Positions 1 to 11,800 of a DNA stretch of 64,000 bases are shown here, in pieces (the stretch's first letter is position 1; each line of letters begins with the position of its first letter). The notes under the pieces were generated by a model that saw only the letters and a program-made list of their open reading frames with translations, was not told the DNA's origin and ran no database searches. A program made the translations under genes and the position numbers. The stretch comes from Sphingomonas sp. 1F27F7B (GTDB lineage Bacteria; Pseudomonadota; Alphaproteobacteria; Sphingomonadales; Sphingomonadaceae), in NCBI RefSeq assembly GCF_005503355.1, contig NZ_SCMK01000003.1:1-64000 (forward strand), given 5' to 3'.

Positions 1-274
1 CGGCAGCACTGGCCGCCCCGATCGTCGTGCCCGACAGCAGCGCAGCCCCCGCCGGCGCCGCGCTGCCCACCCCCAATCCGGCGAACAGCTTCGCCAACGG
101 CACCCGGGTCAGCACCGTCACCGCCACCGCATAGGATACCTGCGCCTGCACCGCCCCGTCGAACCACGCATAGCCGATCGTCGTCGTCGCGCCCGGCGAA
201 GCCTGGTAGATGTAGCCGTTGACGTAGCGATAGCCGCTGCTCACCGACGAGGTCAGCGCCCCCAGCGCATAGCC
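1..274 (-). pseudogene. Third Rhs tail fragment (partial, continues left of window)
   Basis: Read on the minus strand this is a piece of the Rhs core with no start of its own. Bases 121-274 match 5471-5624 of the main rhs gene and bases 1-130 match 4643-4772. The two blocks meet in a shared 10-bp sequence, CCGCCACCGC (121-130), so the copy is joined by an internal deletion of about 700 bp. The joint keeps the reading frame: the YD-repeat part runs directly into the hydrophobic Ala/Gly-rich tail. Homology stops at 274, just downstream of the TAG stop (297-299) of the preceding immunity gene. It is therefore another displaced Rhs tail, presumably with a different toxin beyond base 1. Only a few mismatches to the parent were seen, so the copying looks recent. 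Confidence 0.75.
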
Positions 275-296
275 TGGCGTCTCGTCCTACGGCGCG

Positions 297-713
297 CTAT
301 GCCGCCTTACTCTCCAGATCGGCTTCGATAGCCAGGATAATCTTCTCCGCCTTGAGCGTCGAGAAACTAATCCCCTTCGACGCGAAGTGTGCCGCTGCCA
401 ACCGCACCGCCTCGCGCAAAGCCCCACCGACAAACTCCCTGATGCCCTTTCCGGCAGCGACTGTCTTAGGCACCGCGATCTTCACCACCAGCCCCTTCTG
501 TTTCTTCGAGAAGTGGCCAAGCTCATAGCCCTCAAACTCGGGCTGATATATCGTTCCCGGCACAATAAAGATCGGGTTGATCCACGCCTCCGCACCATCG
601 TCGTAGTTGGAAGCGCGAACATTAGCGGCCACGTTCATGGACCGCATGACCGCTTGATCAATTGAGCTCTCTCTAAGCTCAGGCCCACCAAAATCGGCCC
701 CAATCGCAATCAC
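297..713 (-). CDS. Putative immunity protein for the GIY-YIG-type Rhs tail
   Basis: A 138-residue protein of no family I can name with certainty. It starts with GTG at 713, overlapping the end of the preceding toxin tail (TAA at 715-717), and a ribosome site AAGGAA lies 6 bases upstream inside the toxin gene, so translation is coupled to it. It is predicted soluble, with no signal peptide and no membrane segment, ends in Ala-Ala, and has a mixed alpha/beta look with an amphipathic C-terminal half (about residues 90-138). Position is the main argument: in Rhs and CDI loci the small gene directly after the toxin C-terminus encodes the cognate cytoplasmic antidote. The partner would be the nuclease-like domain at the end of 715-2229. 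The role is inferred from context only. Confidence 0.6.
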   Translation of the reverse strand: MIAIGADFGGPELRESSIDQAVMRSMNVAANVRASNYDDGAEAWINPIFIVPGTIYQPEFEGYELGHFSKKQKGLVVKIAVPKTVAAGKGIREFVGGALREAVRLAAAHFASKGISFSTLKAEKIILAIEADLESKAA

Positions 714-714
714 A

Positions 715-2229
715 TTAATTTCCTTGCCGTGCTTTAACTGCCCAGTATTCGCGATTCATTTGCCCTGTGGGATTGGAGATCACCATCTGGCGTTCCAATG
801 CCATCATGTCCGCTCGGGTTCCAGATGTGACTCGAAAGATGCGCTTGTCGCTCATGAATGATCTAGAATAGCGAGCATCGGGATTGACCGATATTCCATA
901 TTTCAGAAAGGTCCCATCCTTTTGATACAGCTCATATAGATAGGTGGTCCGCCCCGACAGTTTCGAGTTGCCGTGGACGCCGTTTTGGCCATTAACAATG
1001 TTCAACTCACGCTGGTTACCGATCCCGGGCACCCGCACCCCGGCCATGCCGCCCACAGCGAGCAGAAACCCGTCCCCGGCACTGCCTAAGCCATAGCCCA
1101 GATCCTGTGTGGCCTGATCTGCGCCCGACTGGATCGACACGCCGGTGGCGATGCCGCTGATCGTGCCACCTTCAAGCCGGTCGAGCCGCGCCGCCAGGGC
1201 ACGGCCTCCAGGCGTCATCCCGCGATAGGGATCGAACATTTCAGCGTTGCGCTGTGCCGCATCGGGCACGCGGTAGGTCGCCCATTCGCCAAGCCTCCCG
1301 AACGTGGTGCCAAGCGATACCTTGTTCGCATCCGAGATGATGTTGCTGAACTGCCTGCCTGCATCATAGCTCGAACGCCCACGTAGCGGCTGCCCCATCC
1401 TATCATAGCCGGCTCCACTTCTGACGCTGGGTTGAAAGAAAGTCACAACGATGCGTTCGGCTTTTTGCTTGGAGCGATCATGAGGATTGTGTCCTCCCAA
1501 GTTCGTGTCCGCCCAACTGTCAACCCAGTCAAGAAAACCACGCTGCCTCTTGGCGGTCACGGTGATGGCCTCACCATCATATGTGACCGTTGCGTTATGT
1601 TTCTTCCCATCATCGTTCGGCGCGAACCTGAGATTAGTTGGGACATCGGAACGCACATTCGGGTCGGGAACGTCCTGAGTGTCGCTGTCGGCCCCATATC
1701 CGGCGGCGGCATAGGCACCCAGCGCCATCCTACGCCGTGACCCGCCCTGCGCCATCCGGTCGGCCACCATCCCCCCAATGGTCTGCCCGATGATATCAGG
1801 CAGTGCGGCGAGGATATTGTCGCCGAAGCTGGTGCCCTCGAGCAGGCCGCGGGCCGCCGCATTGGCAAGGCCGCCGGCGGTGTTGCGCACCACCTGGCCG
1901 CCAAAGCCGCCCAGCCCGACCGCGCCCGAGGCGCCCATCCCCAGCCCCGCCGCCGCCACCCCGGCAAAGTCGAACTTCGATTGCAGCCCCGTCGCCACCC
2001 CGATGCCCTGGCCGATCGCGCTGCCCAGCGCCCCGCGCACGGCGTCGCCCAGGAAAGGGCTGCCGGCGACCGCGCCGAAGCCGCCCGCCAGCCCGCCAGA
2101 CACGCCCGCGCTGATCCCCGCCAGCGCCACCCCCTTCCAGCTGAACTTGTCCTGGATCCCCGCCGCAACCCCGAACGCCTGGCTGGCCGCGCTCGCCACC
2201 GCGCCTGCTGCAACGCTGCCTCTTGGCAT
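715..2229 (-). CDS. Orphan Rhs tail with C-terminal GIY-YIG (URI)-like nuclease toxin domain
   Basis: This 504-residue frame is a displaced Rhs C-terminus. Residues 1-180 are almost identical to the Ala/Gly-rich hydrophobic tail of the main Rhs protein (same motif GYGADS at the divergence point), then the sequence becomes unique. The last 75 residues resemble the GIY-YIG/URI nuclease fold: YELY, then KYGIS, an Arg pair (DARYSR), a downstream Glu (ALERQ) and an Asn (MNREYW), in the order of the family's catalytic motifs. The apparent ATG at 2229 is created by the recombination joint: the upstream Rhs fragment (2222-2381) is in a different frame. The tail probably has no native start and may be silent until recombined into the main gene. 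The immunity gene follows with coupled translation. Domain call moderate; orphan status well supported. Confidence 0.72.
   Translation of the reverse strand: MPRGSVAAGAVASAASQAFGVAAGIQDKFSWKGVALAGISAGVSGGLAGGFGAVAGSPFLGDAVRGALGSAIGQGIGVATGLQSKFDFAGVAAAGLGMGASGAVGLGGFGGQVVRNTAGGLANAAARGLLEGTSFGDNILAALPDIIGQTIGGMVADRMAQGGSRRRMALGAYAAAGYGADSDTQDVPDPNVRSDVPTNLRFAPNDDGKKHNATVTYDGEAITVTAKRQRGFLDWVDSWADTNLGGHNPHDRSKQKAERIVVTFFQPSVRSGAGYDRMGQPLRGRSSYDAGRQFSNIISDANKVSLGTTFGRLGEWATYRVPDAAQRNAEMFDPYRGMTPGGRALAARLDRLEGGTISGIATGVSIQSGADQATQDLGYGLGSAGDGFLLAVGGMAGVRVPGIGNQRELNIVNGQNGVHGNSKLSGRTTYLYELYQKDGTFLKYGISVNPDARYSRSFMSDKRIFRVTSGTRADMMALERQMVISNPTGQMNREYWAVKARQGN
1684..2211 (-). repeat. Copy B of the Rhs tail recombination module (528 bp)
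   Basis: Matches 4098-4625 base for base at a constant offset of 2414; I found two mismatches (1837 and 2131). It encodes the Ala/Gly-rich hydrophobic segment just ahead of the variable toxin region. Such conserved blocks permit homologous exchange of toxin tails. Confidence 0.9.
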
Positions 2230-2381
2230 CCCAGACCTGGCTATGGTCGTAGAGGACGGCCCCGCCCTCCACCGTGTCGGTCTGCCGCGTCTGCCGCCCG
2301 AGCAGGTCGTAGAGATAGACGCCGCCGCCCACCTCCCGGTCGATTACGCCCATCCCGCCCAGCGACCCGCCGCCATTGTCC
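2222..2381 (-). pseudogene. Rhs YD-repeat fragment upstream of the orphan tail
   Basis: 160 bp matching 5718-5877 of the main rhs gene with a handful of mismatches; it encodes the region around YDLLGRQTRQTDT. At its 3' side, after the WDAK codons, the sequence jumps to copy B of the tail module with loss of reading frame, so it cannot be translated into 715-2229 as one protein. The rest of 2382-2452 holds nothing recognisable beyond the end of the upstream immunity gene. Confidence 0.8.
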
Positions 2382-2452
2382 ACTAGGATGCTACTGCCTT
2401 TCTCTTGTTTTCGCTGTTTCTTATCCTGCGAAAACCCAGGCACCGGCAACCA

Positions 2453-2884
2453 TCATTCTGCAACTTCAAAAGCGGCGAGCACAGCTTTGCCCAAGTCGGG
2501 CGAACCCTCGGGAAGTTCCAGCACGTTATCTGTCATAGGGTCAAAGCCTTCACTTCCGCCCATGTTGCGGTAAGGCGTAACCTGAATCCTGCCATCCTTA
2601 AGGTGTACATCTACGCATCTCGCAATTTTTGAGAATGTACTCCAAGAGGAAACGCCGGCTTTTGACAGCAACGAGCCAATGAGGTTGGCATCTGGTGCGG
2701 GTGTTGGAACGCCACTCCGAGAACTGACTAGCGCTGCGGCGACCGCTTTTTGGATGCCGCTCTCGTCGCCCCCTTCCACAACCGAGGTTTCCTGATCGGC
2801 GATCCAAAAGCCTGCTTCCGTCTTGTGTGACGCGGCTATGAACAGCACCCCTTTGCGACGATAAATGGTTGCCGATTTGCTCAT
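2453..2884 (-). CDS. Putative immunity protein for the main Rhs toxin
   Basis: 143 residues. The frame is open further upstream, inside the toxin gene, but the start is set at ATG 2884: GAGG (2893-2896) lies 8 bases before it, and it falls just after the rhs stop codon (2898-2900). The protein is small and soluble, with no signal peptide, matching the usual cytoplasmic antidotes of Rhs and CDI toxins. A beta-rich first third (about residues 1-45), a helical middle and an acidic end (about 115-143) can be guessed. I do not recognise the family. Its place directly behind the toxin domain and the tight spacing argue that it neutralises the nuclease-like C-terminus of the 3655-residue Rhs protein. 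Confidence 0.65.
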   Translation of the reverse strand: MSKSATIYRRKGVLFIAASHKTEAGFWIADQETSVVEGGDESGIQKAVAAALVSSRSGVPTPAPDANLIGSLLSKAGVSSWSTFSKIARCVDVHLKDGRIQVTPYRNMGGSEGFDPMTDNVLELPEGSPDLGKAVLAAFEVAE

Positions 2885-2897
2885 GCTGAGAACCTCA

Positions 2898-5800
2898 TCA
2901 CGGATAGTGAATGACATTGACGGTGACCCCCTTCGTCGGACCATATTTGATAATTTGATTGAGGGTGGCCTGCTGCGCTGCTGTTCCGCCATGCGGGACC
3001 ACAACGTCAAGAGCGCGTCCAGAAATCTCACTTGAGCGGATCGTTCTACCTGCCCAAACTCTACCGTTGAAGTCTGCCACCTTGTCAACGTAGCGGGTCA
3101 GCGTATTTCGGAGACCATTGCCCGTAAGGTACGAAGCCCCGTCGAGATCGATGCTCTTGATGCTAGTTGCAATGCCGTTTTCAAACCGATCGATGACCGG
3201 GAAATTGCCCGGAAGATTATGCCCTAGCGCTTGCTCTATCGCCTCGCCGCGAGGTCCAGCGCCCAGTTTCCAAACATTGACCCCTCCACTTTCTGCGGCG
3301 ACAGCGCGACTAAGAAGGTACCTGCGGCTGGCCGAGCGTGCTGCTAGGCCGGCGCCGCCAACGGCAGCGCCGCCCTCGAGCGGGCCACCCGCCAGCATCA
3401 GCATCGGCGCAGCGAGAATTCCCATCTGGAAGTCGAACTCGCCAAGTGCGGCCTCCACGCGCCCCTGCGTCGCTACGATCTCACGATCCTGGCGGTACAT
3501 GGCCGCGTCCACCGAGCCAGGGTTCGCCAGGTCCAGTTCCAGCCATGACCGGGCGATGTGCTGGGCGGCAGGATTGTCGGAGTAAATGAGGCCCCGCCAG
3601 CCAAGACCCTGGGCCCCGGGTTCTATGGCCTGGATCGATACCGTCAGCGTCGGCACGTACATCGGCGGGACGACGATATCGGGATGGTCCGGAGTCCCAT
3701 ATGTCCACGCGCTGGTCCCTTCCATGGGAACATGCTGGCCAATGAACTCTCCTTGTTCATTGCGCCATTGGCGATAGTGGGCACTGCCTTGAACCACATC
3801 CCTGAAATCGAAGGCGGCGCCCGGAGGACCCGAGACCGAAACCACGCTGAAATGCTCGGCATTGCTTGTACCAAACCGTCCATCGGAGACGGCCGCATAG
3901 CCTCGAACCGAATAGCTGTATGTGCCGGACTCGGGGATGACGATACGTGTCCAACTCGTGGCGTCGCTGTATAGACTTTCGGCAATGCCCCCGATGCTAC
4001 CGCCCGAAGCCGCCGAAATCGCCCTGCTCAGCGCGCTACCGTTCAGGATCGTCCGGCTTATGCCACCGCTGACGACAGGTTCGGACAATTGAGCGTTGCT
4101 GTCGGCCCCATATCCGGCGGCGGCATAGGCACCCAGCGCCATCCTACGCCGTGACCCGCCCTGCGCCATCCGGTCGGCCACCATCCCCCCAATGGTCTGC
4201 CCGATGATATCAGGCAGTGCGGCGAGGATATTGTCGCCGAAGCTGGTGCCGTCGAGCAGGCCGCGGGCCGCCGCATTGGCAAGGCCGCCGGCGGTGTTGC
4301 GCACCACCTGGCCGCCAAAGCCGCCCAGCCCGACCGCGCCCGAGGCGCCCATCCCCAGCCCCGCCGCCGCCACCCCGGCAAAGTCGAACTTCGATTGCAG
4401 CCCCGTCGCCACCCCGATGCCCTGGCCGATCGCGCTGCCCAGCGCCCCGCGCACGGCGTCGCCCAGGAAAGGGCTGCCGGCGACCGCGCCGAAGCCGCCC
4501 GCCAGCCCGCCAGACACGCCCGCGCTGATCCCCGCCAGCGCCACGCCCTTCCAGCTGAACTTGTCCTGGATCCCCGCCGCAACCCCGAACGCCTGGCTGG
4601 CCGCGCTCGCCACCGCGCCTGCTGCCACACCGCCCGCGATACCGGCAGCACTGGCCGCCCCGATCGTCGTGCCCGACAGCAGCGCAGCCCCCGCCGGCGC
4701 CGCGCTGCCCACCCCCAATCCGGCGAACAGCTTCGCCAACGGCACCCGGGTCAGCGCCGTCACCGCCACCGCGATGGCAACCATCAGGATCGCCCCAAAG
4801 GCCCCGCACTTGTTCTTCCTGGCGGCCTGGGGCTGCGGGGTGGTCGGCGAGGTGTCGCCATAGGCCTGCAGGGGGTCATAGGCCTTGAAGGTCGATGCGT
4901 TGTTGGTGTTGCGCATCACCCCGGCAGGCACCGAGAGCGTCTGCCCAGCGGACAGCGGCACGTCGGCCCCCAGCCCGTTCGCCGCCGCCAGCCGGTACCA
5001 CAGCCCCGCATCCCCCCACAGCGCCGAGGCGATGCTCGACAGCGTCTCGCCGCCCCGCGCCGTGTAGCTTCCGCTGGCGCTGCCCTGGCCATAGCTGTTG
5101 ATCGGCGTCAGCCGCTCGTTGAAGTCGGCATGGCCGGTGCCCAGCGTCATCCCGTAGCGGAACGCCCCCGAGCCGCCCCACACCGTGCGCGTCCGGTCGC
5201 TCAGGCTGCCGGCATAGCTGTTGTCCCAGGTCCCGTCATTGCCCGTATAACCCAGCTGCCGGCCGTTGAACCGGTACCAGACCTCGTGCGGATCCCCGCC
5301 GCCGAACGTGGCGGGGTTCCACGCATTGCCGTCCTCCTCGTCGCGCCGGATCGCCTGGCCCAGCGCGTCATAGGTCGCCGTGATCGTGCGCGGCCGCCCG
5401 TCCTGCACGCTCGCCGACTGGAAGCTGCCGCTCGCGCCATTGGTGTACCAGCTGTTCTGCGCCGCGCTCCCCGCCACCGCATGGGACACCTGCGCCTGCA
5501 CCGCCCCGTCGAACCACGCATAGCCGATCGTCGTCGTCGCGCCCGGCGAAGCCTGGTAGATGTAGCCGTTGACGTAGCGATAGCCGCTGCTCACCGACGA
5601 CGTCAGCGCCCCCAGCGCATAGCCGCTGCCGGCATCGTCCGAATAATAGTTGGTGGTGCTGGTGGTGACCAGGTCGGCGCCCTGCTTCTGGTAGACATTG
5701 TCCTGCCACACCCGCCCCTTGGCATCCCAGACCTGGCTATGGTCGTAGAGGACGGTGCCGCCCTCCACCGTGTCGGTCTGCCGCGTCTGCCGCCCGAGCA

Positions 5801-8800
5801 GGTCGTAGAGATAGACGCCCCCGCCCATCTCCCGGTCGATCGCGCCCGTCCCGCCCAGCGACCCGCCGCCATTGTCCGCATAGCCGGTGACCGTCACTGC
5901 CGCCGAGACCAGGTTGCCCAGCCCGTCATAGCTATAGGTCTCGCGGCTCTGGCCGTAATAGCTCCGCTCCTGGAGCTGGTAGTCGCCATTATAGCCCGGC
6001 TGCTCCACTTGAAGCTCGTGCCCCAAGGCGGGGTCGAAATCCGGGTACCACACCCAGATCTGCGCCTGACCCTGCAGCCATTTGTCGCTCAGCGCCGAAC
6101 GCCGCTGCCCCGCCGCGTCATAGCTCAGATCGACGCCCACGGTGCCCCGCACGATCTGCCCGCCCGACAGCATCCCGCGATCGGTCACCACCCGGTTCAT
6201 CGTGTCGTAGCGATACCAGAAGGTCGGCGACTGCTGCCCGTCCACCGTCGAGACTGCGCCATTGCCGCCCAGCAGGCTATGGACATTGCTCTGCGAACGG
6301 ATGTTCCCGTTCGCATCGTAGCGCCAGCTCACCGATGCGGCAGGCGTCGTCCCGTTCCCCGCCTCGCTCCAGCTCGTCATCCGCCCCAGCGCATCATAGC
6401 TGGCGGTGGCGTTCTGGATCACCATGCCGGCGCGGGTGCCATATTCGGTAAGCTTGTTGCCGACGAGATCGTAGCTGGAGCTCTGGGTGGTGGCGATGCC
6501 GCCCGCGCTGGTGCTGATCGACCCGATCTGACCGTTGTTCAGCCAGGCGTAGCTCGAAGCCTCGGTGCCATGCGCGCCGGTGGTGGTGCGGCTGGTCATC
6601 CGGCCGGCCAGGTCGTAGCCGGCGCTGGTGACATGGCCGCCCAGGTCGGTCTTGGACGTCAGCCGCCCCTGGAAGTCGGTGCGCGAAACCGAGGTCATGC
6701 CATTGGCATAGCTGGTCGTCGCCACCCAGCCGCCGAACGTCCCCAGCCCCGACGTGGCCATGGCGCCGTCCCAGCCATAGCTGGTCGTGGTGGTGTCGCC
6801 GCCGAACGCCATCTGCAGCGTGATCCGGCCGAGCGCGTCATATTGGGTGCGCTCGCGGCCGGCATAGCCGACGGCGTTGTTCCACGCGCCGATGCGCTGG
6901 CCCAGCACGTCATAGGCATAGGATTGCACCAGCGTGCCCGCCGCCGTCGCCGGCCGCGTCACCTGCGTGAGGCGGCCGAGCTTGTCATAGGCCATGCTCG
7001 TATGGCGGTTGAGCTCGTCCCAGCTGTCGACCTGGTCGCCGAACACGTCATGGCTGTTGGCGACGACGCCGCCGTCCGGATGCCATTCGCGCACCACCAG
7101 CGCCGGGCTATCGCCATAGCCGGTGCCGGCGAGCAACTGGCGCGTCGTCTTCACCCCCGAGCCCGTCTGCACGCTGTTCGCGTCCTGCGTCCCGATCAGC
7201 CGGCCCGAGATGTCGTAGAACATCCGCTCGGTCGGGCGGGTGCTCGATACCGTGCCGTTCTCGGCAGTGACGGAGACGCTCGGCCGCTGGCTCTGCGTCA
7301 CCCGGCCCATATTGTTGTAGCTGTAGTCGGTGCGCCGGCCATAGGCATCGTCTTCCCAGGCCAGCTCGCCGAACGCGGTATAGCCCCGCGCCGTCGCGAT
7401 GTTCTGCACCGCACCGCCCACCGCGGTCTGGCGCTGGATCTGCACCGCCTGCACCGCCTGGCCGCGCGCGTCATAGACGGTCGCGCTCGCCGTCACCGTG
7501 CCGCCGGCAATCCGGCCGATCGCATCCGCCTGCGACATGCCCGACAGATCGGTGCTGCCGTTGCTCTCGATGGCGAGCGTCTGCCGGCCCGCCTTGTCAT
7601 AGACATGGATCCGCCACACCCCGTCGCCGGCATTGGACGCGACCAGGTGCCCGGCAGTGTCGTAGCGGAACTGCTCCTGCCACCCGCCATTGGTGCCGCG
7701 CGCGGTGATCGCGCCGAACGCATCATACGCGCTCTGCGTGGAACTCACTTCGCTCCAGCTGCCGCCCGCGATCGTGTTGATCGCCTGGCGCACGACATTG
7801 CCGGCAAGGTCGTACTGGTACGAGATCCCCTCGGTCACCAGCGTGCCCGCGCCGGGCGATCCGCCATTGCCCAGCTCGCGCGTGTAATATTCCCCGACCT
7901 TGCGGCCGGCCGCATCGTAATAATAGCTGCGCACCTGCCCCAGCGCGTCGCTGACCCCGCTCAGCCGGCCCGCCCCGTCATAGAGATTGGTGCTGATCCG
8001 GTCGTTGCCCGAGACGTAAAAATCGCCTTGCCGCGTCACCGTCAGCTGGCCCAGCCCGTTATACTGGTAGCGCACCGTCGGCGTCACGCCATTGAAGCCC
8101 GGACGCGCCTCCTGGATCAGCCGCCCGGCATTGTCATAGCTATAGGTGGTGACGTCGCCCGTCGCCTCGGTCTTGGTCCGGACCTCGCCCAGCGCGTTGT
8201 AGCTGTACTGGATGTCCGCCCATTTGCCGCCGCCGCTGACCAGCTGGCCATTGGCCGCGTTCAGCGACCAGGTTTCGACCAGCCAGCGCGATTCGCGGAT
8301 GCGCCGGCCCATCTTGTCGTACGCGAAATTGGTGACGCGGTCGTCGCCTTGCGTGCCCGGCGCGCCATAGCCCGCGATCGAGACGCCAGTCGCCTGCCCC
8401 GCATAGCGCCGCTCGGAAAGCACGTTGCCCTCCGCATCATAGCTCCACGTCGTCAGCCAGGAACCGGCATCGACCTGCGCGGTCTTGCGATCCAGCGCGT
8501 CGTAATAGCTGTGGACCACCGCGCCGTCCGGCCTGGTCGTGCGCACCACATTCCCGACCACGTCATAGTCGTAGCTCGTGGTCAGCGTGACGTCGGTCGC
8601 ATAGGCATAGGCGCTGCCGTTCCAATAGCCGACGCCCTGGGCCGCGACGCTCGTCGTCTTCAGCCGGTCGAGCGCGTCATAGCTGTGGACCGTCTCGCGA
8701 TACGCGCCGCCGGGATTGCCCGGCGGCGTCCCGCCCGCCGTGCCCGGCAGCGCCACCAGCGCCGCCCAGGTGCGGCTCGCGGTCAGGTTGCCCGCCACAT

Positions 8801-11800
8801 CATAGGCGAAGGTCGACAGCACGCCCTGCGTGCCCGACGTCCCCGCCGGCGCCACCGTCGCGATCCTGCGGTTCAGGTCGTCATAATAGCTGAGCGTCCG
8901 CGCGCCGTTCGCGTCGATCGTCTCGACCAGGTTGCCGCGCGTGTCGTAGCGATAATATTCCCGCGGCGTCGCCATGGCCTGCCACAGCCCCACCGACACC
9001 GCCTCGCCCCATTTCGACGTCAGCCGGTTCGCCTTGTCATAGGCGAACCAGCTGTCGCGCTGCTCGGCCAGGCCGTACGCCTCGATCCGGTGCACCACAT
9101 TGCCGCGCGCGTCATATTCATAGCGGTTGCGCGAGAAGGCCGCCGTGACGATGTTGCCGCTCCCGTCGCGGATCGCCTGGACCCTTTCCTCCGCCAGCAA
9201 CCCGCGGCGATCATAGCTATATTCGGTGACCCCACCCAGCTTGTTCTCGAACCGGATCCGGTTGCCGAACGCGTCATAACCGCTCGTCTCGACCCCGCCC
9301 TCGGCATCGGTCGTCGTCAGCAAGCGGCCCAGCTTGTCGTAGCTGAATTGGGCAATCGCGCCCGCGCGGGCGATCCGGTCGACCTCGCCAAAGGCCGTAT
9401 AGCTGGTTGCGGTGACGCCATTCCCGGCATCCCGCACCGAGATCGCCCGGCCCAGCTGGTCATAGGCGCTGTAGGTATAACGGAGATTGGCGTCGCCGAC
9501 GGCAATCAGGTCGCCGAACACATCGTAGACGAAATGGCTGGTCTGACCGAGCGCGCCGGTCTCGCTTATCTTTCGGCCCGCATTGTCATAGGCATAGCTG
9601 GTGGCGTGGCCGTTCGGGTCGATCGTCCGCACCAGATCGCCGAGACCATTATACTCGAAGCGGGTGCGCGCCTGTTCGGCCGTGCCATAGGCGTCGTAGC
9701 GCTCCACCAGCCGGCCGGCGCCGTCATAGCCATAGGCGGTACGGGACTCGTCCGCCGTTCCTGCCATCCAGATATCCTCGGCAAGAGTGCCGGTGGCGTT
9801 GTATCGATAATGGTGAAAACCGCGTTCGGCATCGAAGGCGTAGACGAGGTTTCCCACCGCGTCATAGGTGCTGCTCGTGACCGCGTAGCCCGACGCGGCG
9901 CGATAGGCGGTATCGACATCGCGGATCGTCCAGGCGTCGGTCACCGAGACCGGGTTGTCGGGGCGCGAAACCCAGAAGACGCGGCCTGCCTCATCGATGC
10001 CGTATCCGGTGATGAACCCCCCGGCATCGATGGCCAGCTTGCGTTCGCCGCGCGCGGAATAATAGGTGCGGGCGACCCGATCCGCCCCATTCCCGTTCGC
10101 CGCCGCCCAATTGTCCATCGCCGCCTTGCCGGGAGGGCCGCCCACTGTATTGAGCGTGGCGAATTCGGTCCGCTTGATGACCTGACCCATCATGTCATAG
10201 TCGAAGCGCACCACTGCGCCTGCCGCGTCGATCGCATAGGCGAGCCGGCCGGCAGCATCATGGACGGAATAGCTGACCCGGTCGGCCGAGCTGCTCGCGA
10301 GCGCCGCCACCGCGTTCTTCACGCTGGCATAGCCATAGCTCGACAGTGCGCCGAGCGTACCGGCATATTGGGTGGTCTGGCGTACCAGGCCGATCATATC
10401 GGCACCTGCGCCATAGCCGAGCTCGGTGACATGGCCCAGCGGATCGATGGTGAAGCGCAACAGCCCCTGTCCGTCATGGACATAGCGCGTCGACCGGTCC
10501 GTGGCACTGGCGCCGGCGCTGTCGAGCAGCGCCTGGAAGCTGCCCGTGGCGCGCAGCGCCGCACTGGCCGCATTGGCATAGGCGATGTCCTGCACCTTGC
10601 GTCCGGCCGCGTCATAGACCGTCCGCGTCAGATAGCCTTCGCCGTCGAGCGCGCCGATCCGGTTGCCGGCCTTGTCGTAGAAGAGGCGGCTGACGATATC
10701 CTGCTCGGAATCGGGCGGCGGCGTCGGCGTGAAGCTCGGCATCGCCGCCTGGCCGATACCCGCCACGCTGATCATCGGCGCGACGATGCCGAACGAGCCG
10801 GCACCCGACCCAGAGGCTCGCATGTAGATTTCATATCGGGTGACCACCGCGCCGGCAGGCACGGTGACGAACGCCGATTTCGGCGTCGCGCCATTTTGCG
10901 GGCCGTTCACCGCGCCGATCCAGGGATTGCCGACCATGTTTCCGTCGGCGTCGTTGAACCAGAGGACAAGCGACGCCTCGGCCACCGGGCCGGATGCCAG
11001 CAACGATCCCTGTACCGCCAGACGCTGGCCCGGCTTCACCCCCAGGAACGGCCCCTGACCCATCGACATGAGATCGTCGCCGTTGCCGTTGAAATAGGTC
11101 TGGAACGAAGGCTTGCCGTCTACCGTACCGGCGACGAACTGCCCGTTCCACATGCGGGCCGGATCATAGCCTACCCACCATTGATCGGTGCCCTTGCCTT
11201 CGCTGTTCAAGAGCAGGTTCGCCGCCAGGCTGCGCCCGTCTTGCTTGAGCAGCGCCAGCGCGCCCAGCTTGTTCGCCCGCTGCGCGGTCTGGATCAGCCG
11301 GCCCGACGCGTCATAGTCATAGGTGACGACCGAACCGTCGCCGGCAATGTCCTGGGTCACCCGTCCTTCGGCGTCATAGGTCTTCCAGCTCCAGATGTCG
11401 CTCGCCGAGGCGGCCGGGCGGACCGCCGCCATTTCCGGATTGGAGTTCGGATCCGCCAAGAGCGCCAGCGCCGCGCCGTTCGCCGCGTTGCCGTAGCGCA
11501 CCGTTGCCGCCAGCCGGTCGGCGGCATCGTAGCGATATTCGGTGACCCAGCCGAAACCATTGACATCGGCGATCTTCCGCCCGGCCTTGTCGTAGACATA
11601 ATAGCTGGTCGCAGTGGGATCGGCCTTCACCCGCAAGCGGCCCGCGGCGTCGTAGCGATAGGCTTCGGTGGCGACCGCCACATAGTCGCCGCCGTCATGA
11701 GAAGCGACCAGCTCGCCCGCCCGGTTGTAGCTGGCAACCTTGGTATAGCCATTGGCCTGGACGATGATCGTCTGCATGCCGGCATCGTTGAACGCGATCT

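Noticed and set aside
2227..2229. ATG at 2229 as the native start of the orphan Rhs tail
   Set aside because: It arises at the recombination joint, has no ribosome site and is out of frame with the attached Rhs fragment.
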